From Acanthaster planci (lineage: Eukaryota; Echinodermata; Asteroidea; Valvatida; Acanthasteridae), in assembly GCF_001949145.1 (NCBI RefSeq), contig NW_019091588.1, forward strand, positions 238,801 through 258,226: a DNA stretch of 19,426 nt, given 5' to 3'. A model generated the notes under the pieces. That model was not told the origin of the DNA. It was given only the letters and a program-made list of their open reading frames with translations, and did not search any database. Every line of letters starts with the position of its first letter. The first letter of the stretch is position 1. Positions 7,980 through 17,157 of the stretch are shown piece by piece. Position numbers and translations under genes: made by a program.

Positions 7980-9061
7980 TGTGGCGAGATCTTCCGAACC
8001 TCGCTTCTTCCCCGGACAAGAGACCAACAATTAACGCAGCCTCAAGGCAAAGGGATACAGGCCCGTTTGGATAGAAATGTACCGCCGAATGAATTGATTG
8101 CTGAACCTGCTAAATAAGGCACCAAAAAGAATGCGACTGGACACATAGTTTCGAAACACAAGGCAGTTCTGGTTAATTGTACAAACAACCAAGGCACTAA
8201 AATGACAATGAATGTGGACTCAAGTGGAACCCTTGGATGATTTATTAAACCTGCCGCATGGTTGACTAGTACAAGAGCAATGTTGACTATTTCCCAATGT
8301 GTGGTTGACTTACGCAAAAGGCTGACCGCTTAGCTGTATGCTTTACTACGATACTTATACAATGTACTACAGGCAGTAGAGCCTAGTCGAATGCATGTGT
8401 TTACTTGAGTGGCTGTGTGATTTAACTACAGCTGCTGGTGTCTCTAGTCAACCACACAGAACATAGCCGCAAGATAGCTGCGGTTGGTCCCAGTTCACCA
8501 CTGTACGCTCACCTCGGTACGCTCACCAACTTTTGGTTGACGCAAGCACCTGTGAAGCCTCTACTTCACGAGCGAAAGATATCGATCCACGCACCAACGA
8601 AGAACGGACCACTTATCCTAACTACATGTGTGGTTGACTAGGCTAGGTCGCCCCTACGAAGAACGTGGCTTACTAGTAAACCTCTATTCCACACTCCAAC
8701 GCGGAGCCCCCAAAATTCGCTTACTCCCCGCACCCACATGCACCAACGGAGAACGCTACTGGGCCGAATATGCACTTGCCGCTAGTGATAAGCTGGTGAT
8801 TAGCCTCTAAAAGTCTAACCGTTAATATGACACAACCCAAGAGCAACTATGGCGGTCTCCTAGTCAACCACACACACACATACCACGTGGAGGTATCCTG
8901 AGTCAACCATACACAATTAGCACTCAATAAGTACAGAGACTGCTTACCTTGATATGCATAACGCGTCTACAGCGCTCGTGCACTCCTTCGTCGGCACTGC
9001 TGGACAGTATGCAACCAATCACAACGCTGCACGCCCTGTCCACATGACCCTCCCTGTGACA
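7980..9061 (-). repeat. Apparent 5' LTR of the Gypsy element (1,082 bp)
   Basis: On the minus strand the segment starts TGTCACAGGGAGGGTC and ends CTCGCCACA, giving the expected TG...CA boundaries, and is followed immediately by the primer binding site. A TATA-like TATAAG (8359-8354) and, about 110 nt downstream, AATAAA (8246-8241) are spaced as expected for an LTR promoter and R-region polyadenylation signal. It lacks long open frames. Because no second LTR is in the window, the outer boundary at 9061 is inferred from the TGTCA start and the change in sequence character, and could be off. It holds an array of GTCAACCA motifs, reported separately. Confidence 0.6.
8256..8910. promoter_or_regulatory. 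Array of GTCAACCA / TGGTTGAC motifs in the LTR
   Basis: Seven copies of the core occur: TGGTTGAC in 8256-8270, 8298-8310, 8531-8542 and 8627-8641 on the plus strand, and the reverse form GTCAACCA in 8444-8458, 8861-8873 and 8901-8910. Most are extended to TGTGTGGTTGACTAG or its complement. They are dispersed in both orientations, which is typical of factor-binding sites rather than of a tandem repeat. The binding protein is unknown to me. Confidence 0.5.
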
Positions 9062-10223
9062 TTACTCACTTGGGGACTCCCCTAAAGTGACTATTCTTTT
9101 GAGACAAGTCGCACTTTCGCTACAGTATCTTAAGGAGACTTAAAACTATAAAAACCTCTAATTCAATCAAATTTTCAGTGCTTGTTGTTTCCGAGTTCTC
9201 CTCGCTCGTTTCCGACAGAAAAAGTCAACTCGTTAATGTGCCTGTCTTCAAGCGTTTTAGGCGTTCTACCATGGTTCTAGACACATCGGGTATTGAGCAT
9301 CAGGGTATTTACCACGTGTAAGACGTCTGAAGACCGTCCGTAGTAGAAGTTGGCGTTGTTGTTTAACTGACTACAATGAAAAAACGCAAGTTTCACTGGG
9401 TTTAAGTCATACTTGCCTTCGTAAATGACGTTGGGTAAAAATTGACTTTGAGTTAGTTCAACAGTTTAAACACTTCTTTTTTTAGCCGTAACTTGAGGTT
9501 GGGGTTCGTGATCGCTAAAGTCACTCTATTAGACGCTGAGTGCACTTTGAAAGAGACGCCGGGGATCGAGTTTTATAAAAAGTCAAACCAGTCCACTCTG
9601 TAGTAGCTGGGCGACACCACGATGCTTCCTCTTTCGTTTTGGGGTATCAGTTGAGACGAGCTTTGGCGGTGAAGTCTATCAAACCCGGGCCCATTCCCCT
9701 CGAGAAAACACCTTTATACGACTTTCAGGGGTATTCCATAAAGTTTGTGCGTGCTTCACTCCGGGCCCCAGCGTGTCTGCCTTCTAAGTTTGTGTCCCGC
9801 TCAATTTGTGTAGCGTTAGTTAAAATACCCAACCTCAGACAGTAGGTTTTTTCTCTAACAACTTTGTCACCTTTTAAGTTATTTATGACGTGTTTCAATT
9901 TAAACTTCTACTCGTTTTCGGTCAAGTAAAAAGAATGCGTTTCTATCTGATTTATCATCAAAATTTCTTTTACTATAAAGGGTTTTTATCATCACCTCGA
10001 GGGCCGGTTGCAGTAAAGATGGCTAAAAACGAAGAAAATCTATTTAAAATAGAGAAACCAATTACAAAACTTAAATACGCTGTATTGTTTTTCCTTAAAA
10101 AGGAGACAGTATGTCCGTTGCCACTGAATGCGGCAGTGTTTCGTACGCAATGACAATCATATTCAGTAAATAAACGCTCTTTCCATGATAACAATAATAT
10201 TTTGTATTGTATTTTGTATTGCA
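9062..10223. other. Gene-free stretch right of the LTR
   Basis: No recognisable coding domain or repeat. Open frames at 9639-9845 (plus), 9890-10153 (plus) and 9973-10293 (minus) lack known motifs and splice-site support. The first 800 bp are of medium G+C with many CpG; from 9850 the DNA turns A+T-rich. It could include the original flank of the Gypsy insertion, but the missing 3' LTR leaves this untestable here. Confidence 0.5.
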
Positions 10224-10680
10224 CATGTCTAGTTGGGTAGAAACCTTGCAGAAAGTTAGGAAAGGAAGGTTTATAAACGAAAATAGACCTCATGTGATGA
10301 CAATGTCATTAGTAGGCGAGTCACGTGATATTAAACGTGAATCCTTTAAAGCGTTATATCTCCTGAAGTGCATGTCCGGTTGTGAGTCTTGGTAAGTATT
10401 TAGGAAAGGAAGTGTTAGAGATGAAAATTAACGTCATGCAATGATGACATCAACAGACAATCATGTCACGTGACATTAAAGGTGCACTCTACAAAGCACT
10501 ATATCTCGTGAAGTAAATATCATTGGGTTCAAACCTTGCAAACATCTTAGGAGAGGGCTTTACACAAAAACTGATCCGATGTGATGATGACCTCAGCAGG
10601 AGACGATTCATGTGATATTACTGGTGCACTCTAGCCCTATATCTCCTGAAGGAAATGTCGCATTGTTTGAAACTTTGCAT
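10224..10680 (+). repeat. Diverged tandem repeat, 3 copies plus a partial fourth, about 138-147 bp units
   Basis: Copies start near 10224, 10371 and 10518, with a partial copy from about 10653. Shared landmarks are a TTGGGT..AAACCTTGCA block, a TTAGGAAAGGAAG block, an ATGTGATGATGAC block, a TCACGTGATATTA block and TATATCTCCTGAAG. The last starts at 10355, 10500 and 10638, giving periods of 145 and 138 bp. Two copies carry the E-box TCACGTGA and the third has TCATGTGA. No coding capacity is evident. It is a small satellite-like array or part of a larger repetitive element. Confidence 0.85.
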
Positions 10681-11160
10681 ATGACTATAATAATCAATAA
10701 TATATCATACAACAAAAATAAAGTGACATTTAGAGCTGATGAGCTGATAATATACAAAAGAGAATAGTTACATGTTGTTGCCAACTAGAGAAGCATCGTT
10801 CAAATCAAAGTCCAATTGTAGTCGTAAACGAATCAAAAATAATCTTTTGAAATATGTAAACGCAAAAAAGTCGCTTGCATTGTCCTTGGACAATAAGCAC
10901 GTCTACTTTATTTTTTTCGTTTCGTCTTACAAATATTGCTTTGCCCTAACAGGGACTCTATTTATTAGTCCCGTCGTTTATATATGAGTTTTGTCGTATA
11001 TTTATTAGTTTTTGTCCGACCTAAATCACAATGATGTCCTTTAAATATACTTTTGTCCTCAGATTGCTTTCGTATTTTTGTTTCGTCCTTCACACATTTG
11101 TTTCGTTTTAAATCTATTTCACTTTCATCATATATTATTTTCGTTTGATTTTTTCGTACT
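10681..11160. other. Gene-free A+T-rich stretch
   Basis: Nothing recognisable. The short frames at 10772-10987 (plus) and 10965-11288 (minus) are low-complexity, Lys/Phe-rich translations of A+T-rich DNA without domain features. Confidence 0.55.
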
Positions 11161-11210
11161 AATAAGGTCATAAAGGGCGCCTCATAATTTATGTCTAAGA
11201 TGAAACCATA

Positions 11211-11748
11211 GCGCGTGCGCAAGTTAAGTTGGCGGGCGCCGCGTACGTCCTGTCGATATCCAAGTACCAGTCTTGGGCCGTTTTCCAATACTCAACTTCG
11301 TCCCGTCTCAGGCCTGCTTCGTGTAGGAAACCAATCCCCGATTGTGGGCCTGAAGCGTTTAAATTAAATTGGAATACTGTAATGTTTGGCTCTTTTGCAT
11401 TTTACTTAAATTAAATTGAAAATTGCCGGGAAAATCAACCTCGTCCTAAAGAACAATTTATTTTTTAGTTCTCCAACAGCAGTTTCGGGCATCCGTCTGA
11501 AACCTGCGAACAAGGTATGAAGAAGTATATCGATACTCAGGTTTGAAACCGAAGACTACTAGTCGATACTAAACTAACGGAGCTCGGCGGTCATGGCGGA
11601 AGGTGTCAAGTCAGGAGATTGTCCGCAGCTGTCTTTTAAATCAGCCCAATTTCACCTCTCTCTTTTTCCGATCTTTTTTAAAACGAGCAAGGTACAGGCG
11701 TAAGTGAGAACAATAGGATATCTTTGGTGGAAGTTCTTCCGCCATTAT
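11211..11748 (+). promoter_or_regulatory. Promoter-like patch with NRF1-, YY1- and ETS-like motifs
   Basis: GCGCGTGCGCAA (11211-11222) fits the NRF1 consensus. TCATGGCGGAAGG (11592-11604) and the reverse form in CTTCCGCCATTATG (11736-11749) resemble YY1/ETS composite sites. GGTGGAAGTTCTTCCGCC (11727-11744) is a near-perfect inverted ETS pair. Such combinations mark TATA-less promoters of broadly expressed animal genes. The patch is richer in CpG than its surroundings and precedes two candidate first exons. No experimental evidence is available, and the strand is inferred from those exons. Confidence 0.35.
11594..11701 (+). CDS. Candidate short first exon
   Basis: An ATG in a good initiation context (GGTCATGGCGG) opens a short frame beginning MAEGVKSGDCPQ that stops after 36 codons. 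Its end overlaps GTAAGTGAG (from 11700), an excellent match to the animal 5' splice-site consensus, so the frame could be spliced before its stop. I do not recognise the protein. The ATGGCGG could equally be a YY1-type site in a promoter rather than a start codon. No downstream exon can be assigned. Confidence is low, and the main support is the combination of CpG-rich context, start context and strong donor. Confidence 0.22.
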
Positions 11749-12211
11749 GTCCTCACAGCCACCACAGAGGCCGAGACGAAATGCGTCCCCAAGAGCGGGA
11801 CCTCAGCCAATGCGGGCAACGTTACCGGTTACACTACAAGTAAGACAGAGCAGTCCAACACGGTGTAGCAATGGGCGACGCTCCAGTCCAGCATTGGCGT
11901 CATCACCGACTCAGCCATGGGCCACTTCTACCAGCGATAGCCATAAAGTCAAACACAGACGGTCACCAGATCATAGGCATGATAGAACTTCACCGGAGAG
12001 AAGTCCAAGCTCACCAGCATTTAGGGGTAAGGTACATGTAGTTCGTCATACTAGCCTAGGCTTAACTAGCCCCACCAGTGTAGCACAGACTCTCACTCCC
12101 AATCCATCCTTAGCCACACATCCGTATACGCAATTTCGTGTCAGCATACTGAACATTTTCGGCGCACCCACTTATAATTGTGGGCGCAATTTCTTTTGCA
12201 CGCGGACATGA
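11747..12211 (+). CDS. Candidate Pro/Ser/Arg-rich open frame, perhaps a first exon
   Basis: This is the longest host-like frame of the right half (154 codons), starting ATGTCCTCACAG. Residues 1-95 are rich in Pro, Ser and Arg and contain SPDHRHDRTSPERSPSSP, which looks like a disordered, phosphorylatable segment. After residue 94 the sequence GGGGTAAGGT (about 12026) offers a plausible 5' splice site, and the residues beyond it lose the bias and look like intron translation. An additional possible donor, CAAGTAAGA, lies near 11840. It follows directly on the NRF1/ETS-like patch. I do not recognise the family, and it may be a chance open frame in C-rich DNA. Confidence 0.3.
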   Translation: MSSQPPQRPRRNASPRAGPQPMRATLPVTLQVRQSSPTRCSNGRRSSPALASSPTQPWATSTSDSHKVKHRRSPDHRHDRTSPERSPSSPAFRGKVHVVRHTSLGLTSPTSVAQTLTPNPSLATHPYTQFRVSILNIFGAPTYNCGRNFFCTRT

Positions 12212-12523
12212 TCCTTGACCTTTCCGCTTTCTGAAAACCATTTATTGAATGATTTCATTCACGTTATTCAGGTATTTTCCAGTCTTTCTGCCTTTATCTA
12301 ATCAATCTAACAGGCTCGCTCTCTCAGTCACCATCTTTAAAATAAGGTCATTGAACATTACGTCACTTGACCCCTCATCGTTTCGACGGCTGCTCCATGT
12401 CAAGACATGTAATACGCGGACTGAGCAATAAGATGCTACATGTACGAATCTCCCAAAACTTTGGCAGCAGTTTAGATGTGACAATCCTGCAGTTTGGATT
12501 TCATGCATTTAAGACATGCCTTG
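12212..12523. other. Gene-free stretch
   Basis: No convincing feature. Overlapping frames at 12249-12431 (plus) and 12302-12508 (minus) show no domain or splice-site support. Confidence 0.5.
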
Positions 12524-12783
12524 AAGTAGGGCTGTGGTGGTGACAGATAAGGGACAGATTGTAAAAGAGAGCCACTACAGCCCTACTTGTGGGGCTAGCG
12601 TCAAGCCAACCAATGGCCGCGCTTGCTCCGTATCTTGGTTCTACCATTTTCAGTGGCGGGGAGGGGGGGTTTTAAGTCCCACAATCTGTCTACACAGCAC
12701 AGCCCATATCGTACATCCTACCCAATGGGTGTTTCCAGGGCACAGCAGCAGCCAGGATGAAAATGGTCAAACCAAGATGTCGG
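12524..12783. repeat. Interleaved set of inverted repeats
   Basis: Arm pair 1: AAGTAGGGCTGTGGTGG (12524-12540) and its complement at 12572-12588, one mismatch. Arm pair 2: GGGCTGTG (12529-12536) with CACAGCCC (12698-12705), and GACAGATTGT (12553-12562) with ACAATCTGTC (12681-12690). Arm pair 3: the 24-bp block 12628-12651, containing ATCTTGGTT and ACCATTTTC, with 12759-12783, few mismatches. Pairs 2 and 3 cross, so they cannot form one simple hairpin. A CCAAT box (12610-12614) also lies inside. It may be a decayed foldback element or a region rearranged by local inversions. Confidence 0.65.
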
Positions 12784-13539
12784 CCTAAATGACTTCGTGC
12801 AGAAGTGGTAGTGCTTACAGTTTGAGTTAAGAGTATTTCTGTCAAATTAAACAATATGAATGAAAATTACTTCATGTCGGGATTGATGACGAAGTGAGAG
12901 CAGATTGTGTAATATACCAGCAGTAGGCGTACTGACACTCCATTTTACAGATGATCGGCCTCTTATTATTGGCTGGTAACCAAAGCACTGAATGTGCTCC
13001 ATAAACCCAAGGAGTCAGAGAACCAGTTTAGTTTTTGATACCAAGAGATATGCTGTAGTCTTCATTCAAACTTCATTTTCAAAATTACTTTCAAATTAAA
13101 ACAATGTGAATTTCCTTAGTGATTCAGCGGAAGGAAGTGTGGATGAGGAATTGAACAAAAAAGCCAGAAGGATGTTTTCTGTATGCACAAAAGCATTTCA
13201 AATCTAGGCCTAAGTCAGTAAGTGTTTCATTCGAAAAAAGGGAAAGGTTGACAGATCACAATACAGTTGGCCAATCTGATGTCACTTGTTGAAGTACATG
13301 TACATGTTCTTATACATTAAAATCTCGACAACATGAACCTGCAGGAAATGGAGTTATCCTAAATATAGGTACATGTATATTAAAATACACATAAACAACT
13401 TTATTGTGGTTTCTTTGTATGGCAAAAGTTTTGTACCGCTTAGTCTTGTTTACAACGTGAGTGCTCCACATACATGTAGTCTTTTTTTTTATTTGGGCTC
13501 CCCTTTTTGTGGTAACACGACCTTTCCTTTTGCGGTCAC
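12784..13539. other. Gene-free A+T-rich stretch
   Basis: No gene seen. A weak, roughly 20-bp direct repeat built on CAAATTAAAACAATGTGAAT occurs at about 12843 and 13092. ACATGTACATG-type palindromes occur near 13299-13312 and 13371. Confidence 0.5.
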
Positions 13540-13608
13540 ATGGCCGCTGCAGTGTCAGCGATTGGACTGCCTGAAGGGGACTACAATTGGGCCCGCGTTA
13601 GCAATCAG
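13540..13608 (+). CDS. Candidate short first exon (23 codons)
   Basis: ATGGCCGCTGCAGTGTCAGC opens a frame that reads MAAAVSAIGLPEGDYNWARV and three more residues to CAG, followed by GTTAGC, a usable 5' splice site in phase 0. The Ala-rich start and locally raised G+C are typical of animal first exons. The frame continues open to 13830, but that part looks like intron translation. I recognise no family and see no partner exon. It could easily be chance. Confidence 0.2.
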
Positions 13609-13839
13609 GTTAGCTTCAGTATTAGGTTGAAAGCCAGGATTGCAGTTTCAAGTAGCGTTAGTTTATGCTATGTGCATACAACTGGTCCCCTTGAGAAAAG
13701 AAATGCACTTGGCAGTGATGACTCTGAACCTTATATAGACTTCTTTTACTTTCAATGCCATTTGAAGCATTTTGGTGGGAGGTTTTTGAACCGGAAACTT
13801 CAAAATACGTGTGAGTGGATATACATGTAATTGTGTGGC

Positions 13840-14829
13840 CATTGTTCGATTGATGGAGGTATATTTGTACATGAGAGCCTTTTAACCTGTGACGTACGTA
13901 TCACTGATCTGGTCCTAACATGACCCGACCAACGCACTTGTGCACATGTTTCCCGCATTTATGTGGTGGTGCAGTATCAGGGACATTTCCTGTGAGTGGT
14001 TGCAGGTGTGATGGTGGTTTACAGTGCTTTTCTGTTCTGATGTTCCTAGTGAAAATTTTGTTTTTCTGTTTCATATACTTGAGAAAATTTACAAACTGAA
14101 GGTAACAGTTTCGTTTGATAAAAAGGTAGGAGAGATTGACCCTGACATTTAGAACAATATGCTGCTTGCTTTCTATGTGCGAAAAAGTGCCGTGCTTCTT
14201 GTATTACTCATTGGCACATGTGTACATGTATCACAGCCATGCAGATTGGGAATTAAAAATCAGCTGGTGTTCCGTGTCTGCACTGGACTTTATTTTCCAA
14301 AGATTTTTATTGGCGGATCAGAAAATGCGAATGCTGCTTGTGCTAGCCTTGTGCTCTCTTTTTTGTCCTTTATATACAACATGTACAAGTATTGTGTGAA
14401 AATCTATCTAACCGAAGCCAGGAATGCGTGTTATAAATTATAAAATGATTCCATAAATCTGCAACTGTTCGATATCCACGGCAATCAATGATCTTTTTTT
14501 TGTTCTCACAATAAAATTAGGACAACGTGGTTGATCAAAAAGATCTCTCGGTTATGATTAATCAAATACCTTGTGATGTGTTTAGAATAATAAACTTCAC
14601 TGTCATAGGACATGTTTAATGTGCATGTGAAATTTTAAAAAGCAAATACATGTGAAAGCAATGATCCAGGGATTTTTAAAAGACTTTCAATGGCCATGGA
14701 TGATGACGAAGCCAACAGTAACTAACCTGCACGCACATGTACATGTAGGCCTGGATATGTACCTGCAAGAATGTGAAGGCTCATCAACTAAAGCCCCCAT
14801 CCATGTATGTACGGTAGTCTTTCCAACAC
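13840..14829. other. Gene-free stretch
   Basis: No supportable gene. The frame at 14159-14443 has a hydrophobic N-terminus that resembles a signal peptide, but no other support. ACATGT palindromes recur (14219-14228, 14380-14386, 14736-14747). Nothing else recognisable. Confidence 0.5.
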
Positions 14830-14915
14830 AAATTATGTAACAGAGAGACATTTTTTGTTTAATTTTTCGTCTAAATTGTGTAACGGAGAGACATTTTTGG
14901 TTAAATTTTTCGCCT
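14830..14915 (+). repeat. 43-bp tandem duplication
   Basis: Two adjacent copies, 14830-14872 and 14873-14915, differ at only a few positions. Both contain GTAAC.GAGAGACATTTTT followed by TTAAATTTTTCG-like sequence. It is a simple local duplication with no coding role visible. Confidence 0.85.
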
Positions 14916-14976
14916 GTGTTTTGATTTTTGACACAAGCTGCATGACACGATTGATTGGTAGTCCGAGTTCACTCAC

Positions 14977-15024
14977 CCACTGCAGCGCGGCCGCCCACGC
15001 GGGAAATGGTCGCTGAAGAAGCAT
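14977..15024 (-). CDS. Candidate short first exon on the minus strand
   Basis: On the minus strand an ATG at 15024 opens MLLQRPFPAWAAALQW in G+C-rich DNA, then GTGAGT (14976-14971), a strong 5' splice site in phase 0. Upstream on the same strand are CCAAT (about 15048) and TGACGTAC (about 15078), a CRE-like half. There is no homology that I recognise and no downstream exon. The support is only context, so this is a weak call. Confidence 0.18.
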
Positions 15025-15129
15025 GATGTCATGAACGAGTACTGTGATTGGATAGTTGTGTCTTGCCAAATGTACGTCATGAAAATGCACAGTCTTATTT
15101 GGTGGGCACGCTAGATCTTTTTGCAGCAA

Positions 15130-16301
15130 TATGAATAATTCAGTGTTGGGTGATTAGTTGGAATCTTGAGATACGAGGAAAGTCATGCAAACTTATTTGG
15201 GGCGTATTTTATCGGAAATGGGATGGGAATTTTTGTTTTGCCGTTTGTGTAATCAATGTAGAATATCATGGATTTTTAATCAAGCACTATTGCGTGTCAT
15301 GACGACAGGAATCTGGCAACCGATGTCTGTATATCGCGTTGTAAGCCTTGTGTTGCGCGACTGGAAATTTGTTGAAGCATGCGTGCTTGAGTACAAGCAG
15401 TACAACCTCAAATTAAATTCATGAACACAGAAAACACAAACATAGACATGAGATCAATTTTTGTTAATGAACCTGCAGAAAAATTTGTGACGGCAGTGTT
15501 TTTTTCGACTTGCAACTTTAGAGCTGTATTCAATGTAGTGGAACATACGACCCTTTTTTGGCAGAACCTGTACATTGACTGGTTGCCGCATTTCCGTCTT
15601 GCCTTCATTGGCAGTGGTTCGGCCCGGCGGGAACCAGTGTGGTGCACCGCGCACATGTTTTTACCACTGCGATTCACAAACGCTTTATGAATTGGTCATC
15701 AACAATTGTTTTTCAGGCAACAGAGTCACGAAAACCTTTCGTTGTACCAGGAATTTTGTACAATGCTATTTCGCTGTAACATATTTTCTCCTCATAGAAA
15801 TATACGAAATATATAGAAATGTAATGCGTTTTCACCAGGACCACAGATTTGTGCTTGTTGTTATCAGAATTTTGTTACAACCGATTTTGTAATAAGAGTC
15901 GACTGCCGCGTCACAGAGTTTTCTGAAAGCCACTTTACCATTGCACACGTGCAGTGTTAGGGCGCAGCTAATGGTAAGAGGAGCAGCCACTGGTGACCCG
16001 CACGCAATCATTACAATAGCGCACTGCCTCAGTGAGTACCAACTTGACTGTAGTACATGTGCAGATTTTGACACCGTCCGAGCGTGGAGGAATAAAACAT
16101 GTATGAGTGACCACACAGATATAGGAATCGCGGAGCAACAAATCAATATTTAAAACACCGTCCCTTTTTAAAAAAATTCTTTCACATAAATAATTTTATT
16201 TGACATCAAATGGACAGATAAATTATAATAGTTATCAAATTCAGGGGGCTCTGTGACGTTAAAAACCCTTTATGCTAGCCCCTAGTGTTGTTTGTGGTTT
16301 G
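15130..16301. other. Gene-free stretch
   Basis: No recognisable gene, although several frames of 60-105 codons overlap on both strands (15185-15424, 15421-15690, 15575-15892, 15832-16146). None has a known domain or coherent splice context. A small inverted repeat TGGTTC...GAACCA lies at about 15615-15638. Confidence 0.45.
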
Positions 16302-16331
16302 TCATTGAATGTCAGCATCGCCACTGCTTTT

Positions 16332-16476
16332 TGATGACGTCATTGCCTTCTGCAACGAATACCGCAGTGTTTTTTTCATGGATACCGCGGTATTGAAAAA
16401 GGCAATACCACCCAAGCCTAGTGTACATGTACATGTACACGCTTGTGCAATACTATGTACGTGTACATGTACAAAA
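16332..16476. promoter_or_regulatory. CRE, ATACCGCGGTAT palindrome and ACATGT hairpin cluster
   Basis: TGATGACGTCAT (about 16332-16343) contains a full cAMP-response element TGACGTCA. ATACCGCGGTAT (16382-16393) is a perfect 12-bp palindrome, preceded by another ATACCGC copy near 16360. At 16421-16473 two runs of GTACATGTAC-type sequence flank a short spacer and could form a cruciform. No start site or exon is attached to these motifs. Confidence 0.35.
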
Positions 16477-16559
16477 CATATGCGATGGCTTTTCAGGACA
16501 CTAGGTTGACTATGCAACGGTAGGCAGCCAACGATCACCATGGGAATGGGGTTGGGCAT

Positions 16560-16800
16560 AAAGCATTTGAAAATGCATTATACGGGAGGAGTGGGACCAG
16601 TCGACACCAATGCACATGCCTTACATAACGCGAGGTCGCGTATAGATTCGTGCTGCACTCAACTCTTGATGTTCCTTGTCATTGTCAGTACATCATAAGC
16701 GTCTATAAAATCAAACTTGATCCACAAACTGCGGTAAATACCTTTTTGATTAAAATCTTATCTTAAGAAAGTAGACATTGGGGGAAAAATACACTACTCA
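16560..16800. other. Gene-free stretch
   Basis: Nothing recognisable apart from A+T-rich DNA leading into the small inverted-repeat element. Confidence 0.5.
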
Positions 16801-16806
16801 AAAAAC

Positions 16807-16886
16807 AGCAGGGCGGCACAAATTTTAGCAGGGCGGCAAAATTTTGGCGGGGCGGCACAAATTTTAGCCGGGTAGTCCGCCCTGCT
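16807..16886. mobile_element. Possible 80-bp inverted-repeat mini-element
   Basis: The segment begins AGCAGGGCGG and ends CCGCCCTGCT, a perfect 10-bp terminal inverted repeat, and is flanked by AAAAC on both sides (16802-16806 and 16887-16891). Inside are three 19-20 bp tandem units of the type AGCAGGGCGGCACAAATTTT. It could be a very short MITE or the terminal subrepeats of a larger element. The A-rich flank makes the 5-bp duplication weak evidence. Confidence 0.45.
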
Positions 16887-17157
16887 AAAACAGCCCATGG
16901 AGAACACTGGGATTGCTGTTAAGCTCTTGTGTTAAACCAGCAATCGCGAAAAAAGTGCTCTGCACTTAACTGCAGTTGTAACAGAAAAAATGACACACTA
17001 TGGGGAATTCGCAGAACAACAAAAAACTCTAACTAAACCAGGGATCTTTGAAGGAAAATTTGCAGGAAACTGAATTAATAAGGACTCGGACACCAATTTT
17101 TTACTTCAAAAAAATGGGACAAAAAAATAATTTATTAATGAAAAAGTACACGACAAA

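Larger units (their letters stand above)
4833..9061 (-). mobile_element. Ty3/Gypsy LTR retrotransposon, internally deleted, 3' end missing
   Basis: In transcription order (right to left): apparent 5' LTR (9061-7980), primer binding site (7977-7960), gag (7865-6340) with two MITE insertions, a deletion removing protease and nearly all RT, the RT/RNase H connection and RNase H (6322-5739), then integrase (5590-4834). The RNase H-integrase order fits Ty3/Gypsy and excludes Copia. No 3' LTR, polypurine tract or target duplication is seen. The left edge at about 4833 is where integrase similarity stops and LINE similarity starts. Multiple stops and frameshifts mark an old inactive copy. Confidence 0.85.

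Noticed and set aside
8042-8317. 91-codon minus frame inside the LTR as a gene
   Set aside because: It lies in the LTR across the inferred polyadenylation signal, has no known domain, and LTRs of this type do not normally encode protein.
10524-10535. GGGTTCAAACCT in the tandem repeat as a polymerase III B-box of a tRNA or SINE
   Set aside because: The other repeat copies lack the motif, there is no A-box at the right distance and no cloverleaf can be drawn.
10224-10680. The tandem repeat as a CRISPR-like array
   Set aside because: Units are long and diverge throughout, with no short identical repeats separated by unique spacers, and the DNA is clearly eukaryotic.
14159-14443. 94-codon frame with a hydrophobic start resembling a secreted protein
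   Set aside because: The rest has no domain, the DNA is A+T-rich with T-runs that generate hydrophobic translations, and an overlapping frame is equally long.
12652-16328. CAGTGGCGGGGAGG at 12652 and CGCCACTG at 16321 as ends of a large hAT element
   Set aside because: The 8-bp flanks (ACCATTTT and CTTTTTGA) do not match, the inverted match is only the first few bases, and there is no transposase frame between them.
16309-16509. Frames on both strands containing HVHVHAC and CTCTCT repeats
   Set aside because: They are simply translations of the ACATGT/GTACATG repeat on each strand.
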